Assembly: GCA_035697245.1 (NCBI GenBank) | Contig: DASSDH010000140.1 | Span: forward strand, 1 to 31,361 | Source of the DNA: JACVRX01 sp035697245 | Lineage (GTDB): Bacteria; Actinomycetota; Actinomycetes; Jiangellales; Jiangellaceae | Direction: 5' to 3' | DNA: 31,361 nucleotides | Part shown: piece by piece, positions 9,050-16,063 of the stretch | How the letters are laid out: the number at the start of each line of letters is the position of its first letter | How positions within the stretch are numbered: position 1 is the first letter of the stretch | Notes under the pieces: model-generated | The model's database searches: none | What the model saw: only the letters and a program-made list of their open reading frames with translations | What the model was told of the DNA's origin: nothing | Position numbers and translations under genes: made by a program

Positions 9050-10054
9050 ATGGAACCGCTACGCATCGGCGTGCTGGGTGCGGCTCGCATCGCTGAGCTC
9101 GCCCTCGTCAAACCCGCCAGCGTCACTGGCGACCGCATCGTCGTCGTCGCCGCCCGTGATCGACGGCGCGCCGAGGCCTTCGCAACCCGTCAAGGCGTGG
9201 AGCGGGTCGTTGACTACTACGACGATGTGGTCAGCGATCCCGAGGTCGAGGTCGTTTACAACCCGCTCGCGAACTCCCTGCACGGGCCATGGAATCTGGC
9301 AGCCATCGCGGCGGGGAAGCATGTGCTGAGCGAGAAGCCGTTCGCGAGTAACGCGGACGAGGCCCGTGAGGTGCGCGATGCCGCCGCCACCACGCAGCTG
9401 ACGGTGCTCGAAGGCTTCCACTACCTCTACCACCCGGTGACCCGCCGCCTCCACACGTTGCTCGATTCCGGCGAGCTCGGCACCCTCCGTCATGTCGAGG
9501 TCGTCATGGACATGCCCGCGCCCAACGACGACGATCCCCGTTGGTCGCTGCAGCTGGCCGGGGGTGCGTTGATGGACCTCGGCTGCTATGCCCTACATGC
9601 ACACCGGATGCTTGCGCCGTGGGCCAGCGGCCCACCACGCCTAGTGGCAGCTCACGGAGGGGAGCGGGCCGGACACCCGGGTGTGGATGAATGGCTCAGC
9701 GCCGAGCTGGAGTTCCCCACCGGCGCAACCGGTAAGGCCCGCTGCAACATGGCCGCGGAAGAGAGGCGGATGTCGTGCCGGATCGTGGGGGATCGTGGCG
9801 AGGCAACGGCCGCGGACTTCGTCGGGCCCCACCGCGATGACCGCGTCACGGTCACGACTCCCGACGGCACACGGGTGGAGCAGCTGGGAAAGCGGTCTTC
9901 CTACACATACCAGCTCGAGGCCATGCGAGCGCACTTGCGCGAGGACGCTCCGCTGCCCATCGACACCGACGACGCCGTCGAAACGGCACAACTGATCGAT
10001 GATTGCTACGTTGCCGCCGGCTTCGAGCCGCGACCACGATTTGCCGAACAATGA
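9050..10054 (+). CDS. Gfo/Idh/MocA oxidoreductase, dihydrodiol/xylose dehydrogenase type
   Basis: This is the third dehydrogenase of its superfamily in the operon, 334 residues. It has a Rossmann start (IGVLGAARIA), SEKPFA with Lys96 and EGFHYLYHP at 121-129. Asp176 and Tyr180 in MDLGCY replace the Asp/His pair seen in the other two. A tyrosine at this place is characteristic of the dimeric dihydrodiol dehydrogenase, NADP-xylose dehydrogenase and 1,5-anhydrofructose reductase branch. It is therefore a different enzyme class from the IolG-like protein. The ATG at 9050 has GGAGGAG five bases upstream, and 28 bases separate it from iolE. It is the last gene of the operon and faces the convergent SDR gene. 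It may accept a free aldehyde sugar or another cyclitol. Confidence 0.9.
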   Translation: MEPLRIGVLGAARIAELALVKPASVTGDRIVVVAARDRRRAEAFATRQGVERVVDYYDDVVSDPEVEVVYNPLANSLHGPWNLAAIAAGKHVLSEKPFASNADEAREVRDAAATTQLTVLEGFHYLYHPVTRRLHTLLDSGELGTLRHVEVVMDMPAPNDDDPRWSLQLAGGALMDLGCYALHAHRMLAPWASGPPRLVAAHGGERAGHPGVDEWLSAELEFPTGATGKARCNMAAEERRMSCRIVGDRGEATAADFVGPHRDDRVTVTTPDGTRVEQLGKRSSYTYQLEAMRAHLREDAPLPIDTDDAVETAQLIDDCYVAAGFEPRPRFAEQ

Positions 10055-10070
10055 ATCGGAGATCGTTTTC

Positions 10071-10862
10071 TCAGACCGTCTTGAGCATTCCGCCGTCGAC
10101 GAAGTACGCGGAGCCGACGGAATAGCTCGCCCGGTCCGAGCAGAGGAAGACGACGAAGCTGGCGAGCTCCTCCGGCGTGGCAAACCTGTTGATCGCGGCG
10201 TGTCGACGCGCGACCGAGTCCAGGTAACCCTGCCAGTCACCGCCGGTATCGGCGGTGAGCTGCTTGGCGGTCTTCACCCAGTCCGGCGTCAGGACGAGTC
10301 CCGGGTTGACGCAGTTGACCCGAATGTTGTCGCCGACGACCTCGCCAGCGAGCGTCTTGGAGAACATCATCAGAGCGGCTTTCGTAACGTTATATATAGG
10401 TTCATACCAAAGCGGCTGGACGGCGCATATCGACGCGTTGTGCACGATGGCGCCGCCGCCCCGGCGCCGCATGCCGGGCACCAGTCCGCGGGCGACACGC
10501 ACTGCGGCCATGACGTGCAGATCCCAGTACGCCTGCCATTTCTCGTCCGGCGCTTCCATGATCGTCTCATTGGAGCCCGCGCCGGCGTTGTTGAAAAGGA
10601 TGTCGGCTCCGTCGAAGCGCTCCTCGGTGGCAGCAGCGAGCGCCGCGCAACCGTCGGCGGTCGCGACGTCGCAGGCGACCGGACGTGTCTGTACGCCGTA
10701 GCGGTTCGCCACCCGCCGTGCCTCGGTGTCGAGCCGGTCGGCCCCGCGAGCTGCCATGACGACGTGCGCACCTTCGGCGGCAAGGGCATCGACAACCGCC
10801 AGCCCGATGCCGGAGCTCGCACCTGTTACCACCGCAACCTTTTCCCGTAGACCGAGTTCCAT
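10071..10862 (-). CDS. SDR family oxidoreductase
   Basis: This is a classical 263-residue short-chain dehydrogenase. It has TGASSGIG at 13-20, NNAG at 91-94, Ser144, and Tyr157/Lys161 in IYNVTK, and it ends in a DGGMLKTV-type C-terminus. The ATG at 10862 is preceded by AGAGGAGG; an in-frame start five codons further up would overlap this ribosome site. It converges on the inositol operon with a 16-base gap and is divergent from the methyltransferase gene. It may belong functionally to the sugar/cyclitol cluster, but being on the other strand it is regulated separately. The codons around the catalytic Tyr-Lys form a small AT-rich island (about 10383-10400) with rare ATA use. Substrate unknown. 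Confidence 0.9.
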   Translation of the reverse strand: MELGLREKVAVVTGASSGIGLAVVDALAAEGAHVVMAARGADRLDTEARRVANRYGVQTRPVACDVATADGCAALAAATEERFDGADILFNNAGAGSNETIMEAPDEKWQAYWDLHVMAAVRVARGLVPGMRRRGGGAIVHNASICAVQPLWYEPIYNVTKAALMMFSKTLAGEVVGDNIRVNCVNPGLVLTPDWVKTAKQLTADTGGDWQGYLDSVARRHAAINRFATPEELASFVVFLCSDRASYSVGSAYFVDGGMLKTV

Positions 10863-10900
10863 CGCGCCTCCTCTCATCGCCAGCTTTGGGCGACGCCGAT

Positions 10901-10919
10901 CGTGGCACCGCTCGCCACG
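10901..10919. promoter_or_regulatory. Inverted repeat in divergent promoter region
   Basis: CGTGGC and GCCACG form a perfect six-base inverted repeat with a seven-base spacer. It lies midway between the divergent SDR (starts 10862) and methyltransferase (starts 10962) genes. It may be an operator shared by both promoters; no clear -35/-10 pair could be assigned. Confidence 0.3.
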
Positions 10920-10961
10920 GCGTGAAAGGGTCGGTAATTCACCGATGGGAGGGTCGCGGTG

Positions 10962-12092
10962 ATGACGCAGGGAGGGTCCGAGCTCGTCGAGCCAAGGAGT
11001 GTTGGCGCCGATGGGCGCCGCACCGAGGTTGACCGGACGACGGCGCTACGTGAGCGGCTGTTCGCCAATGCCGTGGGTGCGTTGGAACTTTACAGCGTCT
11101 ACCTCGGTGAACGCCTCGGGCTGTATCGCGCGCTGGCGAAGGCGGGTCCGGCCAACTCTTCGGAGCTGGCCGGGCGCACGGGAACGTCCGAGCGGTACAT
11201 GAGGGAGTGGCTCGAGCAGCACGCCGCGAGCGGGTTTCTCGACGTCGACGACCCGCGGGCGGACCCTCTCGTGCGGCGGTACTGGTTGCCTCCGGAGCAC
11301 GTCGGCGTGCTCGCCGATCCCGATGATGTCAGGTACGAAGCCAATATGGGCGTCGACATCGCCCGGGCCGGTCGCCGCCTGCCACAGCTGGTGGAGGCGT
11401 TCCGAGTCGGCAACGCGCCGCCGGCGCTGCCGTGGGAGCCAGAGGGGCGGGCGGAGCCGAACCGGGCTCGTTTCATCAATCTGCTGGGCACGGACTGGCT
11501 CCCCGCGATCGTCGACGTCGACATTCGGCTTCGGGCCGAGCCTCCAGCGCGCGTCGCCGACTTGGCGTGCGGCACCGGCTGGTCCAGCATCGCGATGGCC
11601 CACGCGTACCCCAGCATCACCGTGAACGGCGTCGATGTCGACGACGATGCCATCGCCGCTGCACGCCACAACGCCGAGCAGGCCGGCGTCGCCGATCGCG
11701 TGACGCTCTCCGTCGCGAACGCCTCAGACCTCAACCTTTCGGGCGAGTACGACCTTGTGACCATCTTCGAGGCCCTTCACGACATGTCGCGACCGGTTGA
11801 CGCACTCCGAGCCGCCCGGGAACTGCTCGGCGCGGATGGGACGGTGCTGGTGGTCGACGGGTTGGTCTACGACGAGTTCACTGCCCCTGCCTCCTTGCGG
11901 GAACGGCATGAGTACGGCTGGAGCGTGGTCTCCTGCCTGCCCGACGCGATGGGGGACCCCCAGACGGCCGCCACCGGAGCCGTCATGCGCCCGTCGCTGC
12001 TACGGCGGTACGCCCTGGAGGCGGGCTTCAGCGACGTGGAGATCCTGCCCATCGTCACCGACTACTGGCGCTTCTACCGGCTGATTCCTTGA
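10962..12092 (+). CDS. Class I SAM-dependent methyltransferase with N-terminal winged-helix domain
   Basis: The 376-residue protein has two domains. Residues about 35-110 resemble the winged-helix dimerisation region found before the catalytic domain of many natural-product O-methyltransferases and actinobacterial class I methyltransferases, with LGLYRAL and SERYMREWL. Residues about 175-330 are the SAM-binding fold with motif I DLACGTG at 200-206, an acidic NGVDVDDDA that ends strand 2, and FEALHDM near the active site. The substrate is unknown. GGGAGGG precedes adjacent GTG (10959) and ATG (10962) codons in the same frame; the ATG has the better eight-base spacing. It is followed 48 bases later by the AlkZ-like gene on the same strand, with no functional link visible. 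Confidence 0.85.
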   Translation: MTQGGSELVEPRSVGADGRRTEVDRTTALRERLFANAVGALELYSVYLGERLGLYRALAKAGPANSSELAGRTGTSERYMREWLEQHAASGFLDVDDPRADPLVRRYWLPPEHVGVLADPDDVRYEANMGVDIARAGRRLPQLVEAFRVGNAPPALPWEPEGRAEPNRARFINLLGTDWLPAIVDVDIRLRAEPPARVADLACGTGWSSIAMAHAYPSITVNGVDVDDDAIAAARHNAEQAGVADRVTLSVANASDLNLSGEYDLVTIFEALHDMSRPVDALRAARELLGADGTVLVVDGLVYDEFTAPASLRERHEYGWSVVSCLPDAMGDPQTAATGAVMRPSLLRRYALEAGFSDVEILPIVTDYWRFYRLIP

Positions 12093-12140
12093 ACGAACGG
12101 GTCCAGTGGAGGTCCGGTCCGGGCCGGCGAAGGTAGCGCG

Positions 12141-13220
12141 ATGGTGCAGGAGCTGGACATCGCCCGCTGGCGGTTGCGCAGCCAACATCTCGTCGCGCCG
12201 TATGCGGCGTCGGCGTCGGAGGCTGTCGGCGGGCTGCTGGCCGTCCAGGCGGAGAACCCGGGTCAGGCGGCCTGGGCGGTGGCCTCGCGCACCCTGGACG
12301 CGCGCGAGGCCGACCTGGCGACCCTGCTCGATGACGGCGGTGTGCTGCGGACGCACGTGCTGCGCCCCACGTGGCACTTCGTGCGGGCCGAGGACATTGG
12401 TTGGCTGCTCGACCTGACCGGTCCGCGGGTGCGGCGGGTCACCGGCCAGCAGTTGCGCACCGCCCATGGGCTCGACGAGAGCGCGATTGAGCACGCCGTG
12501 GGCGCCGTCACGCAGGCACTAGTGAGTAGGGGGGAGCTCACCCGTGCGCAGTTGGCCGACGAGCTGCGCGACCGCGGCGTCCAAGCCACCGGGCAGATGC
12601 TGATGATCCTGCTGGCCCACGTCGAATTGGACGGGTTGATCTGCAGCGGACGCCTCGTCGACGGCGAGCACAGCTACGCGCTGCTGGCCGAGCGCGTGCC
12701 GACACCGCGCCGGCTCGGCCGGGCCGAGGCGCTGGCCGAGCTCGCGCTGCGCTATTTCACCGGGCACGGCCCGGCGACCGAACGGGACCTGGCGTACTGG
12801 GCGACGCTCACCCTGAACGACGTGCGCGCCGGCCTGGAGCAGGTGCGTGATCGGCTCGAGTCGTTCAACCACGATGGCCGCACCTTCTGGCACGCCCCGG
12901 CCGATGCCCCCGCTGGACCACAGCAGCCCGCAGGCCACTTGCTGCAGATTCTCGACGAGATCTACCGCGGCTACCAGGACTCGCGCTGGGTGCTCGACGC
13001 CGCCGGCGACGTGCCGCGCACCCGCGAGACCGCGACCGGGATGGCCCTGGTGGACGCACAAATCGTCGCAGCAATGCGGCGTACCGTCGCCAATGACCAC
13101 GTGCAGTTCGACCTTCGCCCCTACCGAGCTCTGCTGCCCCCCGAGGTCGAAGCCCTCGAACAGGCCGCCAGACGGTACGGCGACTACCTGCGGCTCAAGG
13201 CCCGTCTCGCACTGCCCTGA
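12141..13220 (+). CDS. Winged-helix DNA-binding protein of the AlkZ/YcaQ (HTH_42) family
   Basis: This 359-residue protein belongs to the HTH_42 family, whose studied members AlkZ and YcaQ are DNA glycosylases that unhook crosslinks and excise bulky alkyl adducts. Evidence is the family opening with GLLAVQAE at 31-38, the block LRTHVLRPTWHFV at about 69-81, tandem winged-helix segments through about residue 250, and a C-terminal beta/alpha region ending in LLPPEVEALE. The catalytic QxQ motif of AlkZ appears here as Gln36-Ala-Glu38, so the second Gln is a Glu. The activity may therefore be altered or lost. The ATG at 12141 has only a weak upstream purine run. Many actinobacteria carry several paralogues, and the function of this branch is unproven. 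Confidence 0.82.
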   Translation: MVQELDIARWRLRSQHLVAPYAASASEAVGGLLAVQAENPGQAAWAVASRTLDAREADLATLLDDGGVLRTHVLRPTWHFVRAEDIGWLLDLTGPRVRRVTGQQLRTAHGLDESAIEHAVGAVTQALVSRGELTRAQLADELRDRGVQATGQMLMILLAHVELDGLICSGRLVDGEHSYALLAERVPTPRRLGRAEALAELALRYFTGHGPATERDLAYWATLTLNDVRAGLEQVRDRLESFNHDGRTFWHAPADAPAGPQQPAGHLLQILDEIYRGYQDSRWVLDAAGDVPRTRETATGMALVDAQIVAAMRRTVANDHVQFDLRPYRALLPPEVEALEQAARRYGDYLRLKARLALP

Positions 13221-13315
13221 CCGTCGCGCTTCGATCCCCAGCAGGCCGTCCGCCCCGTCGGGCGCAGCAGAGTGATGATGGCCACACGACCCGGCCGGGC
13301 ACGTGAGTGCGTGTG

Positions 13316-13341
13316 CAGTGACGTCACGGCTGACGTCACTG
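13316..13341. repeat. Perfect 11-bp palindromic hairpin with two TGACGTCA cores
   Basis: CAGTGACGTCA, loop CGGC, then TGACGTCACTG is a perfect 11-base-pair stem with a four-base loop. Each arm itself contains the palindrome TGACGTCA. It overlaps the stop codon of the VOC remnant (13336) and lies about 95 bases after the AlkZ-like gene. It fits a bidirectional transcription terminator between convergent genes, although no T-run follows. A dyad operator is the alternative. Confidence 0.6.
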
Positions 13342-13664
13342 ACCTGCCTTGGAGACGATCTCCACGAGATTTCCATCGGGATCGCGCAGGAGCGCATTCC
13401 GGTTGTTGCCGCGGTTGTGCGGTGGCTGCACCGTGTGCACCCCCGCGGCCACCAGTTCCCCATAGGCGTGATCGACGTCGTCGGTCCACACCACCAAGAC
13501 CACGGCCGGGCTGCCCGGCGCAGCCTCAACACCGTGCACCCTCTTGGCTGCCTCGACCGTGCCGAGGCCGATGGTGAATCCGTTCAGCCGAAGTTCGACG
13601 TGCTTAGGCCTACGGCAAACATGTTCAGCAACGTACGGGCAGTCGGCAGGTCCAAGGCAGTGAC
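13336..13664 (-). pseudogene. VOC (glyoxalase-like) gene broken by internal deletion and frameshift
   Basis: The C-terminal two thirds read as a VOC/glyoxalase domain (LRLNGFTIGLG, VVWTDDVDHAYGELV, LLRDPDGNLVEIVSK) down to the stop at 13336. The matching N-terminus (LDLPTARTLLNMFAVGLS) is found in another frame at about 13605-13664, where it would stop at 13584-13586. The segment expected between the two (roughly 30-40 residues of the first beta-alpha-beta unit) is missing. The gene therefore appears to have lost an internal piece and its frame near 13600. No good start codon precedes the N-terminal fragment. The open frame running up to 13842 has an N-terminus unlike any VOC protein and is probably spurious. 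No function is expected. Confidence 0.65.
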
Positions 13665-13822
13665 GTGCGCAGGACCGCGGGGCGAACTGCTGGTTGCGGA
13701 CCACGAGAGCCGACGCGCCTTCGTGGCGAGCCTGCGCTCCGCTCCGGGCAGCGACAAACCAATCTGCTCGACATCCGCCTACGAGACCGAGGCGATGGGT
13801 CGGGCACCCTGGAGGCGTGGGC

Positions 13823-14248
13823 TTGTCTGAAGGTTGCCTCATCTGCCAAGGCCTTGACGGCGACCGCGAACTTGGGCGCGTCCTGGCCTGGGAGGACGAC
13901 GTGTGGCGGGTAACGATCAGTCTGAAAGCTCCCGTGGTGGGCTTCGCCTATCTGGAGCCCAAGCGGCACATCCCGCATATCACCGACCTCGACGATGTCG
14001 AAGCAACCACGCTGGGGCCGATCCTGGCCCGGGTCACCCGCATACTGGTGGAGGAAACCGGCGCAGAGCTGATCTACGTCAACGTGTTCGGTGAGCGCGT
14101 GCCACACCTGCACTTCAACCTTGCCCCACACCGAACCGGCGACCCGCTCGCTGGCGGAGCGGGAATGATCATCGGAGAGCCACCACCCCAACCTGAGCAC
14201 ACGCTCCGCAAGATTGCTAACCAGCTAGCCCGACGCCTACGCGACTAA
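13823..14248 (+). CDS. HIT-like (histidine triad) family protein
   Basis: HIT proteins are nucleotide hydrolases or transferases that bind purine nucleotides; the substrate of this one is unknown. About 141 residues show the HIT layout: a Cys pair near the N-terminus (CLIC), GFAYLEPKRHI at 40-50, a helix with DLDDVEATTLG, and the active-site strand PHLHFNLAPH at 94-103. The canonical H-x-H-x-H reads His95-Leu-His97-Phe-Asn99, so the last His is Asn, followed four residues later by His103. I chose the TTG at 13823 because GGAGG lies seven bases upstream. A GTG at 13817 adds two residues but sits almost on the ribosome site. The longer upstream frame is arginine-rich and unlike the family. Confidence 0.8.
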   Translation: MSEGCLICQGLDGDRELGRVLAWEDDVWRVTISLKAPVVGFAYLEPKRHIPHITDLDDVEATTLGPILARVTRILVEETGAELIYVNVFGERVPHLHFNLAPHRTGDPLAGGAGMIIGEPPPQPEHTLRKIANQLARRLRD

Positions 14249-14327
14249 CACGGCATGCGGCATTGTCAGGCGAGCCCTTCGCCCTCAGCGGCTATGAGCG
14301 GAAGTTCCGGCGCTATTCGATGTTGTC

Positions 14328-14376
14328 TTGACAGGGCGTCTCCGTAAGAGAATGCTTACCGTTCGTGAACGCTTAC
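14328..14376 (+). promoter_or_regulatory. Putative promoter and operator for the ArsR/SRPBCC unit
   Basis: A consensus TTGACA lies at 14328-14333, with AATGCT 17 bases later as a weak -10. Immediately downstream are GTAAG (14344) paired with CTTAC (14355), the palindrome CGTTC-GT-GAACG (14360-14371) and a second GCTTAC (14371). Clustered short dyads between promoter and gene are typical of autoregulating ArsR-family operators. Binding by the adjacent ArsR-like protein is inference. Confidence 0.5.
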
Positions 14377-14380
14377 TAAA

Positions 14381-14688
14381 GTGAGGAAGCCTGGTCCGCA
14401 CTCGGCGATCCGACGAGACGGGCCATCATCGCCGCACTGGCTGAGCGACCTCGCGCCGTCGGCGAGATTGCCGACGATCTACCCGTCAGCCGTCCCGCGG
14501 TTTCGCAGGCACTGAAGGTGCTCAAGGACGCGGGCTTGGTGGCCGAGCGCCCGGTTGGCACACGCCGCATCTACCGGCTCAACCCGACCGCCGTCGCCGC
14601 TCTCCGGGACCAACTGGACACCTACTGGAACCGCGCGCTCACGAACTACGGCGAGCTCATCGATAGATCAACGGAGGAGAAGCCATGA
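14381..14688 (+). pseudogene. ArsR-family winged-helix regulator without an in-frame start codon
   Basis: The frame from 14386 to the stop at 14688 encodes about 100 residues of a textbook ArsR-type repressor: WSALGDPTRRAII, then VGEIADDLPVSRPAVSQALK as the HTH, then DAGLVAERPVGTRRIYRL. Upstream this frame meets TAA at 14377-14379, and no ATG, GTG or TTG lies between that stop and the conserved domain. A GTG at 14381 is one base out of frame; one extra base after it would restore a normal start. Either a one-base deletion (real or from assembly) removed the start, or a non-standard codon is used. The stop overlaps the SRPBCC start as ATGA, a common ArsR/SRPBCC pairing. The rest of the gene looks intact and under selection. 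Confidence 0.7.
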
Positions 14689-15167
14689 CACAGGCAACGG
14701 CTACCGACGTCCGCCGGCAGGTCACGGTGGAGGTCCCGATCGAGGATGCTTTCACCGCCTTCACCGAACGCTTCGGCGACTTCAAGCTGCCCGAGCACAA
14801 TCTGCTTTCGACGCCGATCGCTCAGACGGTGTTTGAACCTAGGGTCGGCGGTCACATCTTCGATCGCGGGACCGACGGCAGTGAGTGTCGCTGGGCTCGC
14901 ATCCTCGCCTACGAACCTCCGCAGCGAGTCGTGTTCAGCTGGGACATCGGCCCCACATGGCAGCTGGAGACGAACGCGCAGAACACCAGCGAGGTTGAGG
15001 TGCGCTTCGTAGCCGTGGCCCCCCGGCGGACGCGAGTCGAACTCGAGCATCGCAACCTCGATCGACATGGCACTGGCTGGGAAGCGGTCAGCGACGGCGT
15101 GGGCGACGAGGCAGGGTGGTCTCTCTATCTCCACCGATACGCCGCCCTGGTCACCGACGAGACCTAA
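14685..15167 (+). CDS. SRPBCC (AHSA1-like) domain protein
   Basis: This is a 160-residue START/Bet v1-like fold protein of the AHSA1 group, with a hydrophobic ligand cavity. It opens with a VTVEVPIEDAFTAFTE strand and helix. GGHIFDRGTDGSECRWARI and VVFSWDIGP follow in mid-protein, and a long C-terminal helix ends in GWSLYLHRYAAL. The ATG at 14685 overlaps the ArsR stop and has GGAGGAG six to seven bases upstream. Pairing with an ArsR-type regulator is common in actinobacteria and suggests induction by a small molecule, which is not identifiable. If the regulator is really non-functional, this gene may be constitutive. Confidence 0.85.
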   Translation: MTQATATDVRRQVTVEVPIEDAFTAFTERFGDFKLPEHNLLSTPIAQTVFEPRVGGHIFDRGTDGSECRWARILAYEPPQRVVFSWDIGPTWQLETNAQNTSEVEVRFVAVAPRRTRVELEHRNLDRHGTGWEAVSDGVGDEAGWSLYLHRYAALVTDET

Positions 15168-15179
15168 AGGAAGGCCCTC

Positions 15180-16063
15180 CTAGCCGTTCGGCAGCTCGCG
15201 TTGAGCGACGGTGGCGAGCGGGGTGGGCTCCCGGCCGAGCAGGAGGCGAAGGACGTTGGCGCTGGCCGGGTACCCGGCTCGATCGTACTTGGCGAACATG
15301 GCCAGCATCTCCGCGATCGTCCTACGCGGCAGACCGGGTGGCAGCGGGAACGAAGTGGTTGGAAGCTCTTCCACACGAAGGTGTCTTCCTGTCGCCTGTG
15401 CGACTCGTTCGGCCATTTCGGTCGAGCTCAGCCGGTCAGGCCCGGCCAGCTCGTAGGTGGCGTACACATGGCGGTCCGGGTCGACTGCAACTTCGCCGAC
15501 GACGCGAGCCACGTCCTGCAGATCGACGAGGTGGAAGCGTGCGGCAGGGCTGTATGGCAGCCGCAGCACTCCGTCCGTTGCCTGGCGGACCAACCCGAGG
15601 AACGTCTGCTGGTACATAGTCGGCTGGATGATCGTCCAGCGCAGGGAGGAGTCCTTGACCTGGGTCTCGACGTCGAGCTTGCGCAGGTGGTGCGGCACGC
15701 CGCGGAAGGACGGGTGCAGAACCGAGTAGTAGACGAAGTGCCCGACGCCCTGCCTGCCCGCCGCGGCGAGCGCGTCGGCCGCATGCGCATCCTCGCGCCC
15801 GTCGAAGGGCGGCGCGATGAACACGAGCAGGTCCAGTCCCGCGAGCGCGGCCGCCATGGACTCCCTGTCGGCGAGGTCGGCCTGCGCCGTTTCGAAAGCC
15901 CCGGCCTCACGCGCAGCGTCGGCTGCGCGCGTGCTGCGCACCAGGCCCCGCACCCGATTCCGCGGCGGGCGAACTCCCGGATCAGGTAGCGGCCGGTCTG
16001 CCCGCTTGCGGTGGTTACTCCGACGAATGGCGTCACCGGATCAACGTTAGGTTCCTGGGGCAT
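15180..16063 (-). pseudogene. NmrA-like NAD(P)-binding protein, one-base frameshift
   Basis: Together the two frames give a complete NmrA/SDR-atypical protein of about 294 residues. The N-terminal nucleotide-binding strand and loop (FVGVTTASGQTGRYLIREF) read from an ATG at 16063 to about 15956. The rest (VRGLVRSTRAAD, VFIAPPF, YYSVLHPSFRGVPHH, WTIIQPTMYQQ, RFHLVDLQDVA) reads in another frame from 15953 to the stop at 15180. Adding one base near 15954-15955 would give ARRGI-R-VRGLVR and join them. The ATG overlaps the stop of the FtsX remnant as TGATG, supporting that start; a GTG at 16036 is the alternative. Relatives are quinone-reductase-like or redox-sensing proteins. The break is either a recent mutation or a sequence error. 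Confidence 0.75.

Noticed and set aside
9999..10850. Long + strand frame of 283 codons opposite the SDR gene
   Set aside because: Antisense shadow of a clearly conserved short-chain dehydrogenase; no recognisable domain.
13694..13816. 41-codon upstream extension of the HIT-like frame
   Set aside because: Arginine- and proline-rich and unlike the HIT family; a start at 13823 (or 13817) gives the normal family length.
13665..13842. N-terminal part of the 168-codon VOC reading frame
   Set aside because: No resemblance to VOC proteins and Cys/Arg-rich; the real N-terminal fragment is in another frame.
14269..14283. Possible terminator GGCGA/TCGCC after the HIT-like gene
   Set aside because: Only five base pairs with no T-run; too weak to support.
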